From Holothuria scabra (lineage: Eukaryota > Echinodermata > Holothuroidea > Aspidochirotida > Holothuriidae), in NCBI GenBank assembly GCA_037179385.1, contig CM074184.1, positions 12,418,001-12,482,000 on the forward strand: a DNA stretch of 64,000 nt, given 5' to 3'. Numbering within the stretch: the first letter of the stretch is position 1; every line of letters begins with the position of its first letter. Under the pieces are notes generated by a model. That model had not been told where the DNA came from, did not search any database, and saw only the letters and a program-made list of their open reading frames with translations. Below, piece by piece: positions 34,954 to 47,197 of this stretch. The translations under genes were made by a program, and so were the position numbers.

Positions 34954-37274
34954 GTTTAGAAACTAAATTTTACAGAAAGTCCACTGGTGTGCTACTGAGC
35001 CATTGTATCTAGAGTGGTTTGAGAATTAGGAAATTGAAAATCACCCAGTCAAATGCATAAGATAAATTTATGGTTAAAATTGTATAGAATGAAGGCATTC
35101 AAACTACTGTACTGTAAGACAGAGTGCTTTCTGTAATGTAAGACAAAACACATAAAGTACTATGTATCCCCAATTCCAGGTACACAATTGGCAGACTGAC
35201 TGTTCATTCAGTAAAACTTCACAAACCTCAAAAATTTTGAGAAATCCTGGGTATACTGTTACTGCTTTACTGGAGAAAATCTAATAAGGCCACTACCAAT
35301 CAATTTTGTTGAAGAGCTACACAATGTGTGCATTGTGTTCGAAATAACTACAAAGAACAGTAACAAGCAATATCAAGTAATTTAAGCACACCATGAGAAC
35401 ATTTTGACTTCACTTGCTTAAAAATAAGGGCACTCTAACCATACCTCATAAAGGGGAGGTGGGGTGAAATAAAATCCTCCTTATCTGTTCATTTATTAGT
35501 TGTAAGAAACTGCTATCACTTCTACAATAGCTCTTAACCCATGGCCAGTGTGAGGAACTTTTCCCAATTGATTACACAGCCTAAACACAGCAGATAAGCT
35601 TCTGAAATGTCAAATGATTGCAGAGTTAAATGGTTTGCTTTAATCACACAAAGAAGGGTTCAGATGTCACTCAGAATATATCAGCCATGTTCACAGAAAC
35701 CAAATTTAATTGGATTTGGTAATAGATACCCAGTTTATGAGTCCAAGCCAGAGTTTAGATCTCCAAGCAGATGAGACCATAATGAATATATGAAATCACC
35801 ATTTAAAACAAATAAATATCACAGTGTCAGCTTATATAGATTTGTTACACAGCTTTATCAAACTGCAGTAAATTAGCAAGGGACTGTACATCACACAGTA
35901 TGTTTGAAACTTGGAAAATCTGCATGTGAAAGACATTTTACCTTTCATATTAAGCTAAAGCTGGAAGGGGATTTGGTTGAACTAAGGCACCAACTTTGTC
36001 AGGGGTGCGCTGTTGACTGAGGTCATGATTGAAAAAAAGCAAATTTTAATTGAAGGTCTGCATCAACTTTGGTGCGTTTTACATACATATACTGTGCAAG
36101 CTTAGGGTCTTTGACTATAGGGCACAACCAAAATTTGCAGTTCTTGATACAGGTACTGTACAGGTATAGAATGTTTGCCCTATGACTGTAGAAAAAATTC
36201 TGAGGTGATGCTACAGTACAGAACAAAATTCTGAGGTGGTGCTGACAGGTACTGTATACCTATACAAGTAACACCAACTTCTGAATTTCCATTGTGGCCT
36301 ATACTCGTAACACTAAACAGCTTTTTTCTTTTTAGCTATGTAGGTTACACTGTCATGACTAACTATGACTTTCTATACAAATTGCATAGGTCTAAAATCA
36401 TAGACACTCTGGTGCACTGTACATTGTATCTAAAAACACTGCTGGGGAGCTGTGACCTTTTAAAAAGTTTTGTCCACAACATCAGCAATGTTTGAAACTG
36501 ATAAATGCTGCATTTTGCATGGAAAGACCAATTCAAAATGTGGGTTATTTCATGTTGCTATAATGTTACAGTACAATACATTACCATAAACATGCAGACA
36601 TTTTGGATACAGTAATCTTATGATATGCACCCACTCCTATAATTAGCCCAATACTATTCCTCAGTAAAAAACTGTGGTCTTTCACTAGACTCGCAACACA
36701 GTCCCTACTCCAACAATTCAAATCAGTAGGAGGATCAATAGTCATTGTAACTATGGAAATTAACATTCTTCTAATTTGGCACACTTTGGATTTAAAATGC
36801 TGACAATTAATGCAAATATACAAATATATGTTCCATGCATACTGTAAGTATTCTTTTCCAAATGTTACAATGTAAGGAGCATCCATGATTTTTGATCACT
36901 AAAATTTCTGAGAAGGATCAAAACATTGGAATGAAATCAGTATTAACTCTTTTCCCATTATGGGAATTTACTACTGTACTGTACTGTTTACGTACAACAA
37001 TATGCTACATAATGACAGTTAAACTATTGTGCCAGTGTGGCAACCTGTACAAAAAACTTACTATAGAGACTTATGCCAACAGCAAAGATCAAATGTTCCT
37101 TGTGACATCTATGCTCTGTGTTATGCAGGTAGTGTTCTAATGTGAACAAATATTTTTGCACACTTTCTGATGCTGCAAAGCTGATGACTTTATTCCAAAT
37201 TTCTAGACCTTTTCAGAGGCTCCGAGTCATGCATTAGTTGTGCAACATTTGGAAGTTACGATAGTAAATAAAAT
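34954..37274. other. 5' flank of the transporter gene, unassigned
   Basis: This should include the promoter and 5' UTR of the SLC17-like gene. No CpG island, TATA box at a convincing position or other gene was recognised. Confidence 0.4.
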
Positions 37275-39291
37275 TTAAGGGAGGAATATATAATACAGTC
37301 ACCTGAACATGAAGTAGTGTAGTAGACTGTTGTTTTTTGTGATTGGCTCTTGCGAGTCATGTGACAATATTTATATTCCCTACAAAGTGAATTTGCATCC
37401 CCCACAGGGAGGTCCTATTCCTATTAACTATAAGGTCAATACAACAGTCTAATAAAACAAAGTGAAACAAAGCATTCCGCGTCAATGAGAGGAAGTGATG
37501 AAAGTTCTGTTGCCCTCTACTGTAACTCACTTTTGAACACAAATCTACTGACTTCATTTTCTGATATATCAAGAAATACATGTCCAATTTGAATGAAACT
37601 TACACCACACTGTGTAGATTTGGTTCCTCTTTCACATATGAAAATTAAATTTTTGCTTAAACTTCCTGTCACGCAGACAGAGAGTTAAAATTAAATTTCC
37701 GGTTGCTGCCCTCTGTTGGCCGAGCGCTATCAACAGCCTCTATATGGTGAGTGCGGATGGTTCGCATACCTCCCTATTGTTAGGGAAAATAACCTGGCTT
37801 TAATCCCCCTATGGCTTGCTGCAGGCAGGGCGGTTCCCGCTAAAAACAAGCAGTTGCCGAACACCTAGCAGCAGGAATGGACTGGAATATTGAGGAGCCG
37901 ACCTAAATTTTGTCGTCGAGGGCAAAATAGTTAATTTTTGGCATCATTGAGGGTGTCAAGCCCAACGCAGGGGCAAAAATACGTTAATTGAGGCAGATCG
38001 TCGCTGAGGTCGATCCCTTGAGGGATATTGGCGCAGAGGCCAATATTTATTAAAATTATATTTTGTGAGGTCAGGCGGCTCCTGGTTTTAAACCCAACCA
38101 ATCTCTCACCGAAAAGTCCATTCAGTGTCATAAGCCTACTCCGGAAATTCCGTAAGTTAAAGTTTGTTATTGAATCCTTAAGTAATGAAATGTTTTACGT
38201 ATGTCTAAGCAACTGTTTACCTTTCTGATGGCATTTGTTGTTGTTGTAAAATATTCAAGTAACAGTTGAAATGCTATACATGTGTGTCTTTATTAAGCAA
38301 CTGTTTACCTACATAGTCAGTGAATCAGAATGACGTCAAGAATGTATTGATTAAAAGTTGAGAAGCGGGACTGTGTAACTTGTATAGTAAAGAAGCTATT
38401 TATGGAGCGATGTATACTGTGATTTTTAGGGTGCTAATGAGAATGTGATCTAAGGTGTAAATAGTAACGCAAGAAATGCAAGGTGCAAGTGCAAAGTAGG
38501 ACGAAATTTTACTTTTAAAAGGCATTATGCCCAGCTACAGGGAATTTGAGAGCTGCTAAGAGTAGCCAGACGAAATTGTTTTTGTTGTAACTTTTGGGCA
38601 AATTACAAAACCAAGTAAATTATAAGTCCTGTCAAAGAGTGAAATGTATGTTGCCATGCTGGAATATTTGACAGTGTATTAGAATATATCACTAGTGATG
38701 TATTATAATTTTGTACACTTCACCAGGGTTTTCACGACGGCTAGTCTTGGTTTTAACCTTGCCATCGACTTAACCTACGTCTGTCGCCCGGTTTGACTAT
38801 CGCTCACGATACCAGATACTACCAAGGACTTAATCTGAAATCTCTTGTCAGAGAACACCGCCACCTATTTATTTCGCGAGTTCCTGAACTGTCGCGCAGC
38901 CAAACATCTCTTTCGCGATCGCAGGGCTGTATATTCCACTTCTGTCTAGAAGGACATCGTCTTCACGCAAACGGACTCAGCATATTAAAGTGCACTCGCC
39001 CACAGACGGTTTGATTCTCCTTTTTTTAGTGTGTATGTATGTATGTATAAATGTATTGACGTGTGTTTGATGTTTCCCTGAATGAATGTATTTCTACTCA
39101 TGAAATGAGTTTAATTATGTAACCAAAGATACATGTTCGTATAATGAAAGTACGTAAGACCAAGATTAAAGCACGTACAAAAGCTAATTGGTGTGAAATT
39201 GTTCATGGTGTTGTCGTGTCCAAGGGCCAAATCACAAGAACATTACCGGCCTGGTCCTTTACAGTTCCCACCCGTGACACTTCCCCTTTAA
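37275..39291 (+). mobile_element. MITE D, copy 2, split by a solo LTR
   Basis: It starts TTAAGGGAGGAA and ends CTTCCCCTTTAA, which are roughly inverted. The block at 37391-37666 aligns with 13927-14215, and the left block at 37315-37360 resembles MITE E. A solo LTR occupies 37667-39279. Confidence 0.65.
37667..39279. mobile_element. Solo LTR of about 1.6 kb
   Basis: It starts TGTCACG and ends CGTGACA, the TG...CA rule with a 7-bp inverted terminus. It is flanked by the 5-bp duplication CTTCC (37662-37666 and 39280-39284). No coding sequence for gag or pol is present, so it is read as the product of LTR-LTR recombination. The length is large for a solo LTR. The retroelement superfamily cannot be named from this. 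Confidence 0.75.
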
Positions 39292-40562
39292 GATGTTTGG
39301 TTCTACCTTTGCTATGAGAAGAAAATCAATTTTGTTTGGCAATGTGACTGTCAATGAACAACAACCATAATATTGCTGGAGTGCTGTATATACAGTAGGT
39401 GTAAGAGCTGCCATTTAAAACAAAATACATGTGCAGTGGCTCTATTAAAATATTTAGCCACACATTCAATTATTTTTCCAGCAATTGTTTTGAATATCAT
39501 TATCAATCATGTAAAGTTTTCAAAAAGGCATGGAACTGTAGCCTATGCATTAGCCAATTTTGGGGTAATTCATAGTGGAGCACCATCGAATGCTCCACTT
39601 GTTCTGTGAAGTATAATAATCACTGATGTACATACAAGGCACCGATACAGTAAACTACAAAAATGATGGGACACTTATGTCCAACTGTATACACATGTAA
39701 ACACCCATACAGGTACACAGTTTATGTACAGATTCACTGGTATAATTCCCCTCCACACACCCCTATTGTAGATCAATGTTGTCCTCAACAAAATATACTG
39801 CAAATTTACAGGGGAAAGAGTTTCAGCATTGAACTGGGGAGTGGAGGACTGTCCCATGTGTTTTTGTCCAGGATTGTCTGAACTGCTGCACACATTTATT
39901 GGAGGGCACACATATACTATAGATCCTAAAGAAGCTGTCAAAACTTTTGGGCCAAGTGTGAGAGCAGTGATTGGAAAGTGACCACTAAGTAAGGATGTAG
40001 TATTGTTCTTCATTTTGGTGTCAAAGAAACTAGGATTTAACTTATAGTAGTTAATAATCTTACAGCTAATTAAGTTCCATTAAATTATTGATAACATTAT
40101 TCCATAAATTAGGACAAAGTGAAATGATTCTACAGTATCATTCAGTCAAAAGGTAGAAGCTACTAGCATTTAAGAATTAGAAAATAAGCCACAGCCTAAA
40201 TAAGGCAGGTCCTTCTTATGATTGCTATTTCTGAATTACTGTAGGGTATTTTAAACCACATTATCTTCTGTTCTCTTTTCTTTTGAATTTTTTGGCCAAG
40301 AATTTGGTGCCATTAACATGATTATTAAAGTGCAGTGTGTATACCGTCACACAAGGGGACACTATCAAATTATTTGCAGGAAGCTGGTATACAGTACCCT
40401 GTAAAATTACAGTAACTCTTCTTTGAAAATATACTGTAAACTGGTTTTGTGTACAAAGTGTATTTTTTCTCCTTGTTTTTCATGTTTGATGTTATTTTCA
40501 ACATAAACTATGAAAATTTTTTTCATCTTCTTTAACAACAAATATGCAGGATATGTAATAAT
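39292..40562. other. Unassigned sequence
   Basis: No gene or repeat copy recognised. The frame at 39675-40013 on the minus strand overlaps one at 39663-39881 on the plus strand, and neither has a domain I know. Confidence 0.35.
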
Positions 40563-40871
40563 TTAAAGGCCCAATTTTCTCATCCCAAACAGTACCAATT
40601 CTCCTAACCTTCTTAATTGAGCCCATCCCACAATTGTCTGAAATTCACCCTCATCCAGACACAATCTCATTTTATTGCTTCAGGGTGAATATAGAAAGCT
40701 CAATGTGTATAATCAAAACACTATCAGAACATTACATTCCTTGCTGTGTAATATAAGTTTTGATACTCTGCATTGTTTGAATTAGCAGTCAACCAGAAAG
40801 CTGAACCAACTGTGAGTTTCTGTTACCCTATACTAGAAGTGTAGTTTGGGGTGAGAGGATTGTCCCTTTAA
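40563..40871. mobile_element. MITE F, copy 2
   Basis: It runs from TTAAAGGCCCAATTTTCTCA to GAGAGGATTGTCCCTTTAA, 309 bp, with about 22-bp inverted ends. It aligns with 6938-7219 in the same orientation and has an extra 20-odd bases near 40615. Confidence 0.75.
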
Positions 40872-41589
40872 CCTTGATTTTGATTGGTATCCACAGATGC
40901 AAATCACCAAAAGGGTTGTTAGCATGTGACCCTTCTGCATCTAGATTACAGTTGTTTGTCCAAAAGCTGTTTGAAGGAGAGCACACTAGGGGGGATTCTA
41001 ATTCCAGTAGGACATCATTCCACATGGGGATGGTGCATGGACAGAGGGAGTATCTATAACTCTTATTTGTTGACAGAATAATATGTACAGTTCATTGCAT
41101 AAGTTCACCTGGTATGGAATGGTTCACTTTTAGTTTTAGGAGAAATATTATTTCAAGGTATGAATCTATGGCTTTCCTTGAATAGAGTATACAGTACAGT
41201 AAGTATAACTTTGGTCCAACACAATTCAAGGGTATATCTGATTCCAGACCCTTCAGCATGCTTTTCTCACTGCAGGTGTCTTGATGATCATTTTAAACAA
41301 ATCTTGCCACATGATGTTGCACTTTTTTAGTAGAATCAATCTGGGTATTAAAGACCCCATTTTCTAGTGTGGGCTTGACATGAGATTTTGTTTGCAGTTT
41401 CCTTGATAGAAGACCTAAGCACAATTCCATATTGTTCCCTTTGAAGCAACAGAGGACTTTGAACACTGTAGGACTGTTCACAGTCAATCAAAGAGATATC
41501 ATTTATGAGACAAGTTACAGTACTGTAATTCTTAAAGTGCAAGCTAGAGCAGCCCTACTATAAAGAAACTCATTTTGTAGCAACAACTT

Positions 41590-41807
41590 AATCTCACAAT
41601 TTTCTTCTTTTTTTTACTTCAAGTTGTCTTTTAAAACATTTTATAATTTCAATGTTGCATATAAATTCAAGGTAAACCAAACAATTACTCCTAGAAAATT
41701 TCACATTTGAGTAGAAAAAAGACTGTCACATGCCTCTAAAGAGCCAATCATGAAACTGGAATGTGAACTACACACCTCCAAGTTGGGAGGACTGCATTTT
41801 CCCTTAA
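41590..41807 (-). mobile_element. MITE E, copy 2
   Basis: The reverse complement aligns with 15197-15430 (CCAATCATGAAACTGG, GGTAAACCAAACAATTA blocks) and ends CCCTTAA. Confidence 0.65.
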
Positions 41808-42524
41808 AATTATCTTGGTGGTCAAAAGTGACAGCATACACTTAAAAATTTCCTGTCCTTACTTGAACCTCAGACATACAGTAAGGGTCTGATTTGCTGC
41901 TGAAACTTTATCTCCAGTGTTAAATCTTGTCACATCTGTTGAATGTAATGAATGGCACTCTAGCTGTACAGTATATTGTTTCCTTTTCTGGTTGCAATTA
42001 TTTCTATTACACATGCTAAGAAGTATTCATACCATATTTGAGCAGAACTCTAGGCACTGAATAAGTTATTGGTGTAAACTGCATCCAGGGTGTGGCTTTT
42101 GTTCTATTCAGCCAGTCTAGAGCAGGACCACACATGTTTGCCCTAAGAGGGCGTCCATTTGGGACGTTTAGCTCCTAAAGGGAGCAGAACTTCTTCTGGA
42201 GTAAATGTTTGGTTTTCACCCCTTGGCCAGAGAGTTGAGGGGACTTTAAGAAAAAAAGTTATTGGTGTAGGCTCAGTACTCATTTAGTCATTAACTTTTA
42301 GGCTTTGCCTAGGCTAGCCTAGGCCTATAACCCTAATTGATACAGGTCCAGCCTTCTTTGTAATGTACTGTATCATGAATGACGGTTACAGTTAGCACTG
42401 CCTTGTGTCGGTCAATATGTAAACAAAATGAATGACCAGTAGTATTGCACAAAATCCCTCATGGTAAATGATATAGGCCTATGTCCAGCCTAGGCCTAGT
42501 TCCTAACTTAGGCTTAGGCGGTGG

Positions 42525-43709
42525 CAAGGGCGGATCCAGGGGGGGGCAACTGGGGGAAGTTTCCCCCCCTATGACCAATTTGGCGCCCCCAAATACAAGA
42601 AAAATGTCCCCCCGCATCTTAAGAAATTCAATTTAACTACCACTTGCTTGTTGCTAATACTGACAGGCTATATTTATCTCACATTTACTTGTCAAATTAA
42701 CATCAAGCAATAACATTGCCATTTGTGTGACTGTGTGCAAGTATGTGCGTAAAGATGAGATACGTACTACACACTACATGTATGCTAGCCTTGCTAGGTT
42801 TCTCTCAACGCGTGACACATAAGATAACCGCACATACAGACGTAGCACTGCATAGCCCATTGTGACAGTGATCACTGTGTGCATGTATGAGCCATATTTT
42901 TTTTCTTGCAGAGCAGGCCGAGCAGGCCGTTCAAAATTGTCTTTCTGTAGGCACTACAGGTACAGTAAAAATATTATGCTCGTGCACACTGCGATAAGTG
43001 ATCACGGACCCAATGGAACACAGCATTATAATAGCCCTCAATAAGTTCCTATTACACTACCGTACGCTACGTATAGACTACGCTCCGAATACTGTACTAT
43101 TCGGAACGTAGCCTGTTTTTCTGTTTATCTCTTCTCTCAAACAATTTCATCCTTCCCTTAATGACCTCATGTCATGATGGCTGAGGAGAACAGCATATAG
43201 AGTATAGACTACACTGTGACCTTATCACATCTTCAGCAGTTCAGAGAGACTCTATGGCATCAAGAAAGTGACTGATGGTGCTCTCCAAGAGATTTAGATT
43301 TTTACCTTATTTTTGACTCAATGGTGTCAAAATTTACTGGTTGTATCATTAACCGCTCTAATTACCATGTCTGGTTACTACATCAACTGTAGGTCTCTTG
43401 TGTGTTGGCATATTGAAACACACATTCTGATATTATCACAATGATATAGAAGAATATTTTATAATGAAGCAATTGACCCTGCGCCAGAAAAAGGAAAATC
43501 TTGGCCTGCATTGACCGTCTAAAGTGTCAATCTTATAGTGCTACTGTTAACCATCCAAATGCAAGGGAACCCTAATTTTTGTACCTTGCACATACAGATC
43601 ATTATTGTGTTAAAAATAGAGAGTATACATTATTGTACATGTGCTAGTGCCCCCCCCTTTTCAAACTGCCCCCCCCCCCCCCATGAGCTAGAGGCTGGAT
43701 CTGCCCTTG
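42525..43709. mobile_element. hAT-like non-autonomous element
   Basis: Ends CAAGGGCGGATCCAG and CTGGATCTGCCCTTG are inverted with two mismatches. G and C runs lie just inside the two ends. The flanking 8-mers agree only weakly (GGCGGTGG, GGAAATGG). It contains the hairpin at about 43077-43110. Confidence 0.6.
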
Positions 43710-43739
43710 GGAAATGGCCTATAATTAGGCCTCTAGCCT

Positions 43740-45375
43740 GGGGTATCATTTTCTCAGAGGAACAAGTTTGTAAAAAGTTAAAGAGTTTGAAAGCTAGTAA
43801 GGCCCCTAGGCCAGATGGGGTCCACCCAGCCATTTTACTTGAATGCTCTGAGATTTTGTCAGTTCCTCTTTCCATCATTTTTCAGAAGTGTCTGGACTCA
43901 AGTTTTGTTCCTACTGACTGGCGGGTAGCAAATGTTACTCCAATTTTTAAGAAGGGGGATCGAAGTAATCCTTGCAATTACACGCCTGTCAGTTTAACCA
44001 GTGTTGTGTGCAAAGTTATGGGAACTTTAATTGAGGATAGTTTACTTAAGGAAGTATCTTTTAGATAATGAGTTACTTAATCTGTCACAGCATGGTTTCC
44101 TGCCAAGCAGATCTTGTGTTACTAACTTACTGAGCTTTCTTGAAGATGTCTCTTCATCTCTTGATTCTGGGTATGGTGTTGATGTCATTTACCTTGACTT
44201 TTCAAAGGCTTTTGATAAAGTTCCATTAGGTAGGCTAATGGTTAAACTGCATAGGTTAGGGGTTCAGGGCAATTGTGCTGATTGGATAAATTTGTGGCTT
44301 CATGGTCAATCTCAGAGAGTTGCTGTCAATGGTAACTTCTCCTCTTGGGAAGAAGTCACAAGTGGAGTACCACAGGGTTCTGTCCTTGGCCCACTTCTTT
44401 TCTTAATTTTCATCAATGATAGTGATAGTTCTCTTACATCTTGTATAAGTAAGTTTGCAGAGATACTATGCTTTATAGGAAAATAAGCATTTTGGATGAT
44501 GCCTTACTGCTGCAGAAAGATCTGGAAAGGTTATTTTCTTGGTCTCATACCTAGCAAATGTCTTTTAATGCAGATAAGTGTAAGGTCCTACATTTTGGTC
44601 CCAAAAGTTTTAGCTATGATTATAACATGAATGGTAGTGTTTTAAGTAATGTCACCTTTGAGAAAGATCTGGGTGTTTTAATTACTGGGGATTTAAAGTC
44701 ATCAAGGCAGTGTGCATCCACTGCTGCAAAGGCTAATAGAGTGCTTGGATTGATCAAGAGGAATTTCATCAATTTTAGTGAGGATATTGTACATAATTTG
44801 TATAAGCAATTGGTAAGACCCCATCTTGACTATGCAGCTCAGGCTTGGTGCCCCTTCTATGAAAAGGACAAGTTTCTCTTAGAGCAAGTTCAGAGGAGAG
44901 CCACTCGCCTTATACCTGAGGTGAGAAATTTACCTTATCATGCTAGGCTTAAACATCTTGGGCTTACCACTTTGGAGCTAGGAAGGATTAGGGGAGACAT
45001 GCTCCAGGTTTACAAGTTTCTTTGTGAAAGGAATCCCCTTCTGACTTGTAGTTATTTAAGGGTTCAAAGTAATTCTCGGGTGCGAGGGCATTGTAAAAAG
45101 CTGGAAAAGCGTTTTGCAAGGCTTGACATAAGGAAGTTTAGTTTCTCCCATACAGTTGTCAACGAGTGGAATTGTCTACCAGATTGGGTAGTTAACTCCC
45201 CATCAGTTCACTGCTCTAAGGTTAACATTGACAAGTTTTTCCATGGCTGTGGTAGAATCTGATTTGGGGCTGTTGTCAAGCTTTGGCGGTTTGACTTTTG
45301 TTTAGGGCTTGGACTTCAGGGCATCTTATGGGGCCTTGGCCCTCCTTTGCCCTTCAACCTGTTATGTTATGTATA
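43740..45375 (+). pseudogene. LINE copy 2, 5'-truncated, broken reverse transcriptase
   Basis: Protein similarity to the LINE at 48909-51798 starts at the segment before SKAPRPDGVHPAIL and runs to HGCGRI at 45262. The reading frame shifts near 44055 and again inside the catalytic FADD box near 44458, where codons for the two Asp are lost. An in-frame TAG follows near 44552. The 3' end has the shared GGGCATCTTATGGGGCC UTR block and TTATG tail. It is inactive. Confidence 0.9.
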
Positions 45376-46255
45376 TAGGGTAGATTAGGGGGTTTTAGAC
45401 CACTTAAGGGTATTTGGTTTTTAAAATAAAATCAAGCAAGGTAATTGAACCAACTTACATTTGGTCAACATCTCTAATGCCTGTACTTACAATTTATGTT
45501 TGTCCTTGATTTTATTAGTTTCCTCCTATTGGGTTATGAAATGTTAACAAAAGAGGTAGAAAACTGGCTATTTTCAACCTACCTTAGGGTATTTTCAACC
45601 TCCCTATTGAAAACCATGCAAATTTATGGTACCTGTAAAATTAACTTTATGAGGGTCATAAGAGGTAATCATCTAAATGTTGTGATAAAAGTTAACAATG
45701 AAGCTAACTCTTTTACATCTGGTAAATGACCATGAATTATGCCTCTTAAAATAAAAATTGATCAAATTCCTGTAATTTCAATGATTTTATGAAGGTTTAA
45801 AACTAGGTGGTCGAAAATAGCCTTAAACATTGAAAAGTGTTGGGTGGTTTTCAACCTCCCCACTAAATGAAAGCACACACAATTTAGGGGCAAGTTCTGT
45901 GTGTGACAACATCCCTCCAATTTATTTTTATTTAGTTTATCAAGTCTGACCATTTAATAATAAAATTTGTGGGCATAAAGATATCTGGAAATAAGCATCA
46001 TGGCTTACGGACCATTGTAAGAAAACATGATTTGTAACCAAGTTCATCTGCATTTGGCTTTTGAGTTCAGATTTTTTGTTTTAAATGAATAGTTCAGGTC
46101 AAAAGGTGGGTGATTTTTAACTGCCATTAGTTAAAATTACTTGCTGATAAAGTCTTCTGAACTGTTGTTTTTTCAAGATATTTACAATTTGCAGAAAAGG
46201 CTTAGGCGGTCGGAAATACCCCGCCTGTAGGTTGAAAACCCCCTAGTTTACCCTA
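45376..46255. mobile_element. TIR element abutting the LINE tail
   Basis: TAGGGTAGATTAGGGGGTTT at the left is inverted at the right (AAAACCCCCTAGTTTACCCTA, last base shared). Inner sequence repeats the words TTTTCAACCT and TTGAAAA. No transposase is seen. The superfamily is unknown. Confidence 0.55.
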
Positions 46256-46395
46256 GGGCTACCAGTAATGCTTGATAGTAGCTAGGCCTAGGCCTGTGTG
46301 TAGGAAACTTGAACACAAAGTTAACCACCACTTCAATCATCTGTTAGAAAAAACCAAGTTACAGGCAATTTAACCACTGACTCTATCCAGGGAAC

Positions 46396-46690
46396 TTTAA
46401 ACGAAAGGGCAGGAGCAGTCATCCCAAATTGAAGAAGTGTAGTAGACTGTCCAGTTTCATGATTGCAATGCTGGTAGGAGTCATGTGATTTACTGTAGTG
46501 TCATGTGACCTGTGTTTTTTCTCTTCAAATGCAAAATTTACCAGAAATAACTGTTTGGTTTAACTTCAAGTTCAACCTTGAATAGTAATGTAATTAAAGA
46601 TACTTTCATGAGAAATAAGATTAAAATTGTGTTATTTAGCTTTTTCTTCAAAAAAAGTTTGGGGGGACTGCTCTTTACTTTAAAGTTTAA
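46396..46690 (+). mobile_element. MITE E, copy 3
   Basis: It aligns with 15197-15430 in the same orientation, with an inserted GTCATGTGATTTACTGTAGT stretch. It ends at CTGCTCTTTACTTTAAAG. Confidence 0.7.
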
Positions 46691-47098
46691 ACGAAAGTTG
46701 GTTTAAAAAACAGCAGTGAAAGATGAAAACTAACGTTACACACGTTCAGTGAACAAAGTATCACATACTGTACGTACATGATACAGTAGCCAGACTGCCA
46801 GACTGCCACACATACGATAACATTTACAGTAGCCTACTGTTACACATACATCTGCATTGCAGTTTCTGCACACAACCTGTCTCTGTCAGCTGCAGTGTTT
46901 TGTGGTCTTGCTTGAATACAAAATAAAATGAGCACTTTCGCACTTTTCGTGGTGGTTGTATCTCTCATATCTTGCTAGCTTCTCGACTGTTGATTGTGTG
47001 CTGCTGGTGATGGCTCTGTAGGGTTTGGAGTTTTTTTTTTTTTTTTTATTTACTGAAGTGAAGAGTGAAGTCCTGCGGCTGATGTTATTGCTTAAATA

Positions 47099-47197
47099 CC
47101 AGTCTGAAGCAAGAACAGGATTCAGCCTCACATTCAGCCCCACATTCTGACTCCTGCACAGGATTCGGCCTCACATTCGCCCAGCACAGGATTCGCC
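47099..47197. repeat. Left arm of an inverted repeat flanking nest 2
   Basis: About 100 bp from CCAGTCTGAAGC through several CACAGGATTCGG words matches the reverse complement of 52838-52934. An element of 5.5 kb lies between the arms. Confidence 0.75.

Noticed and set aside
37931..39014. Frames within the solo LTR as retroviral-like genes
   Set aside because: Short, unordered, no protease, reverse transcriptase or integrase words; LTR sequence is expected to be non-coding.
47010..47143. Minus-strand frame and its mirror at 52857-53048 as a protein family
   Set aside because: They are similar only because the DNA arms are inverted repeats; the frames contain poly-Lys from a T run and no domain.
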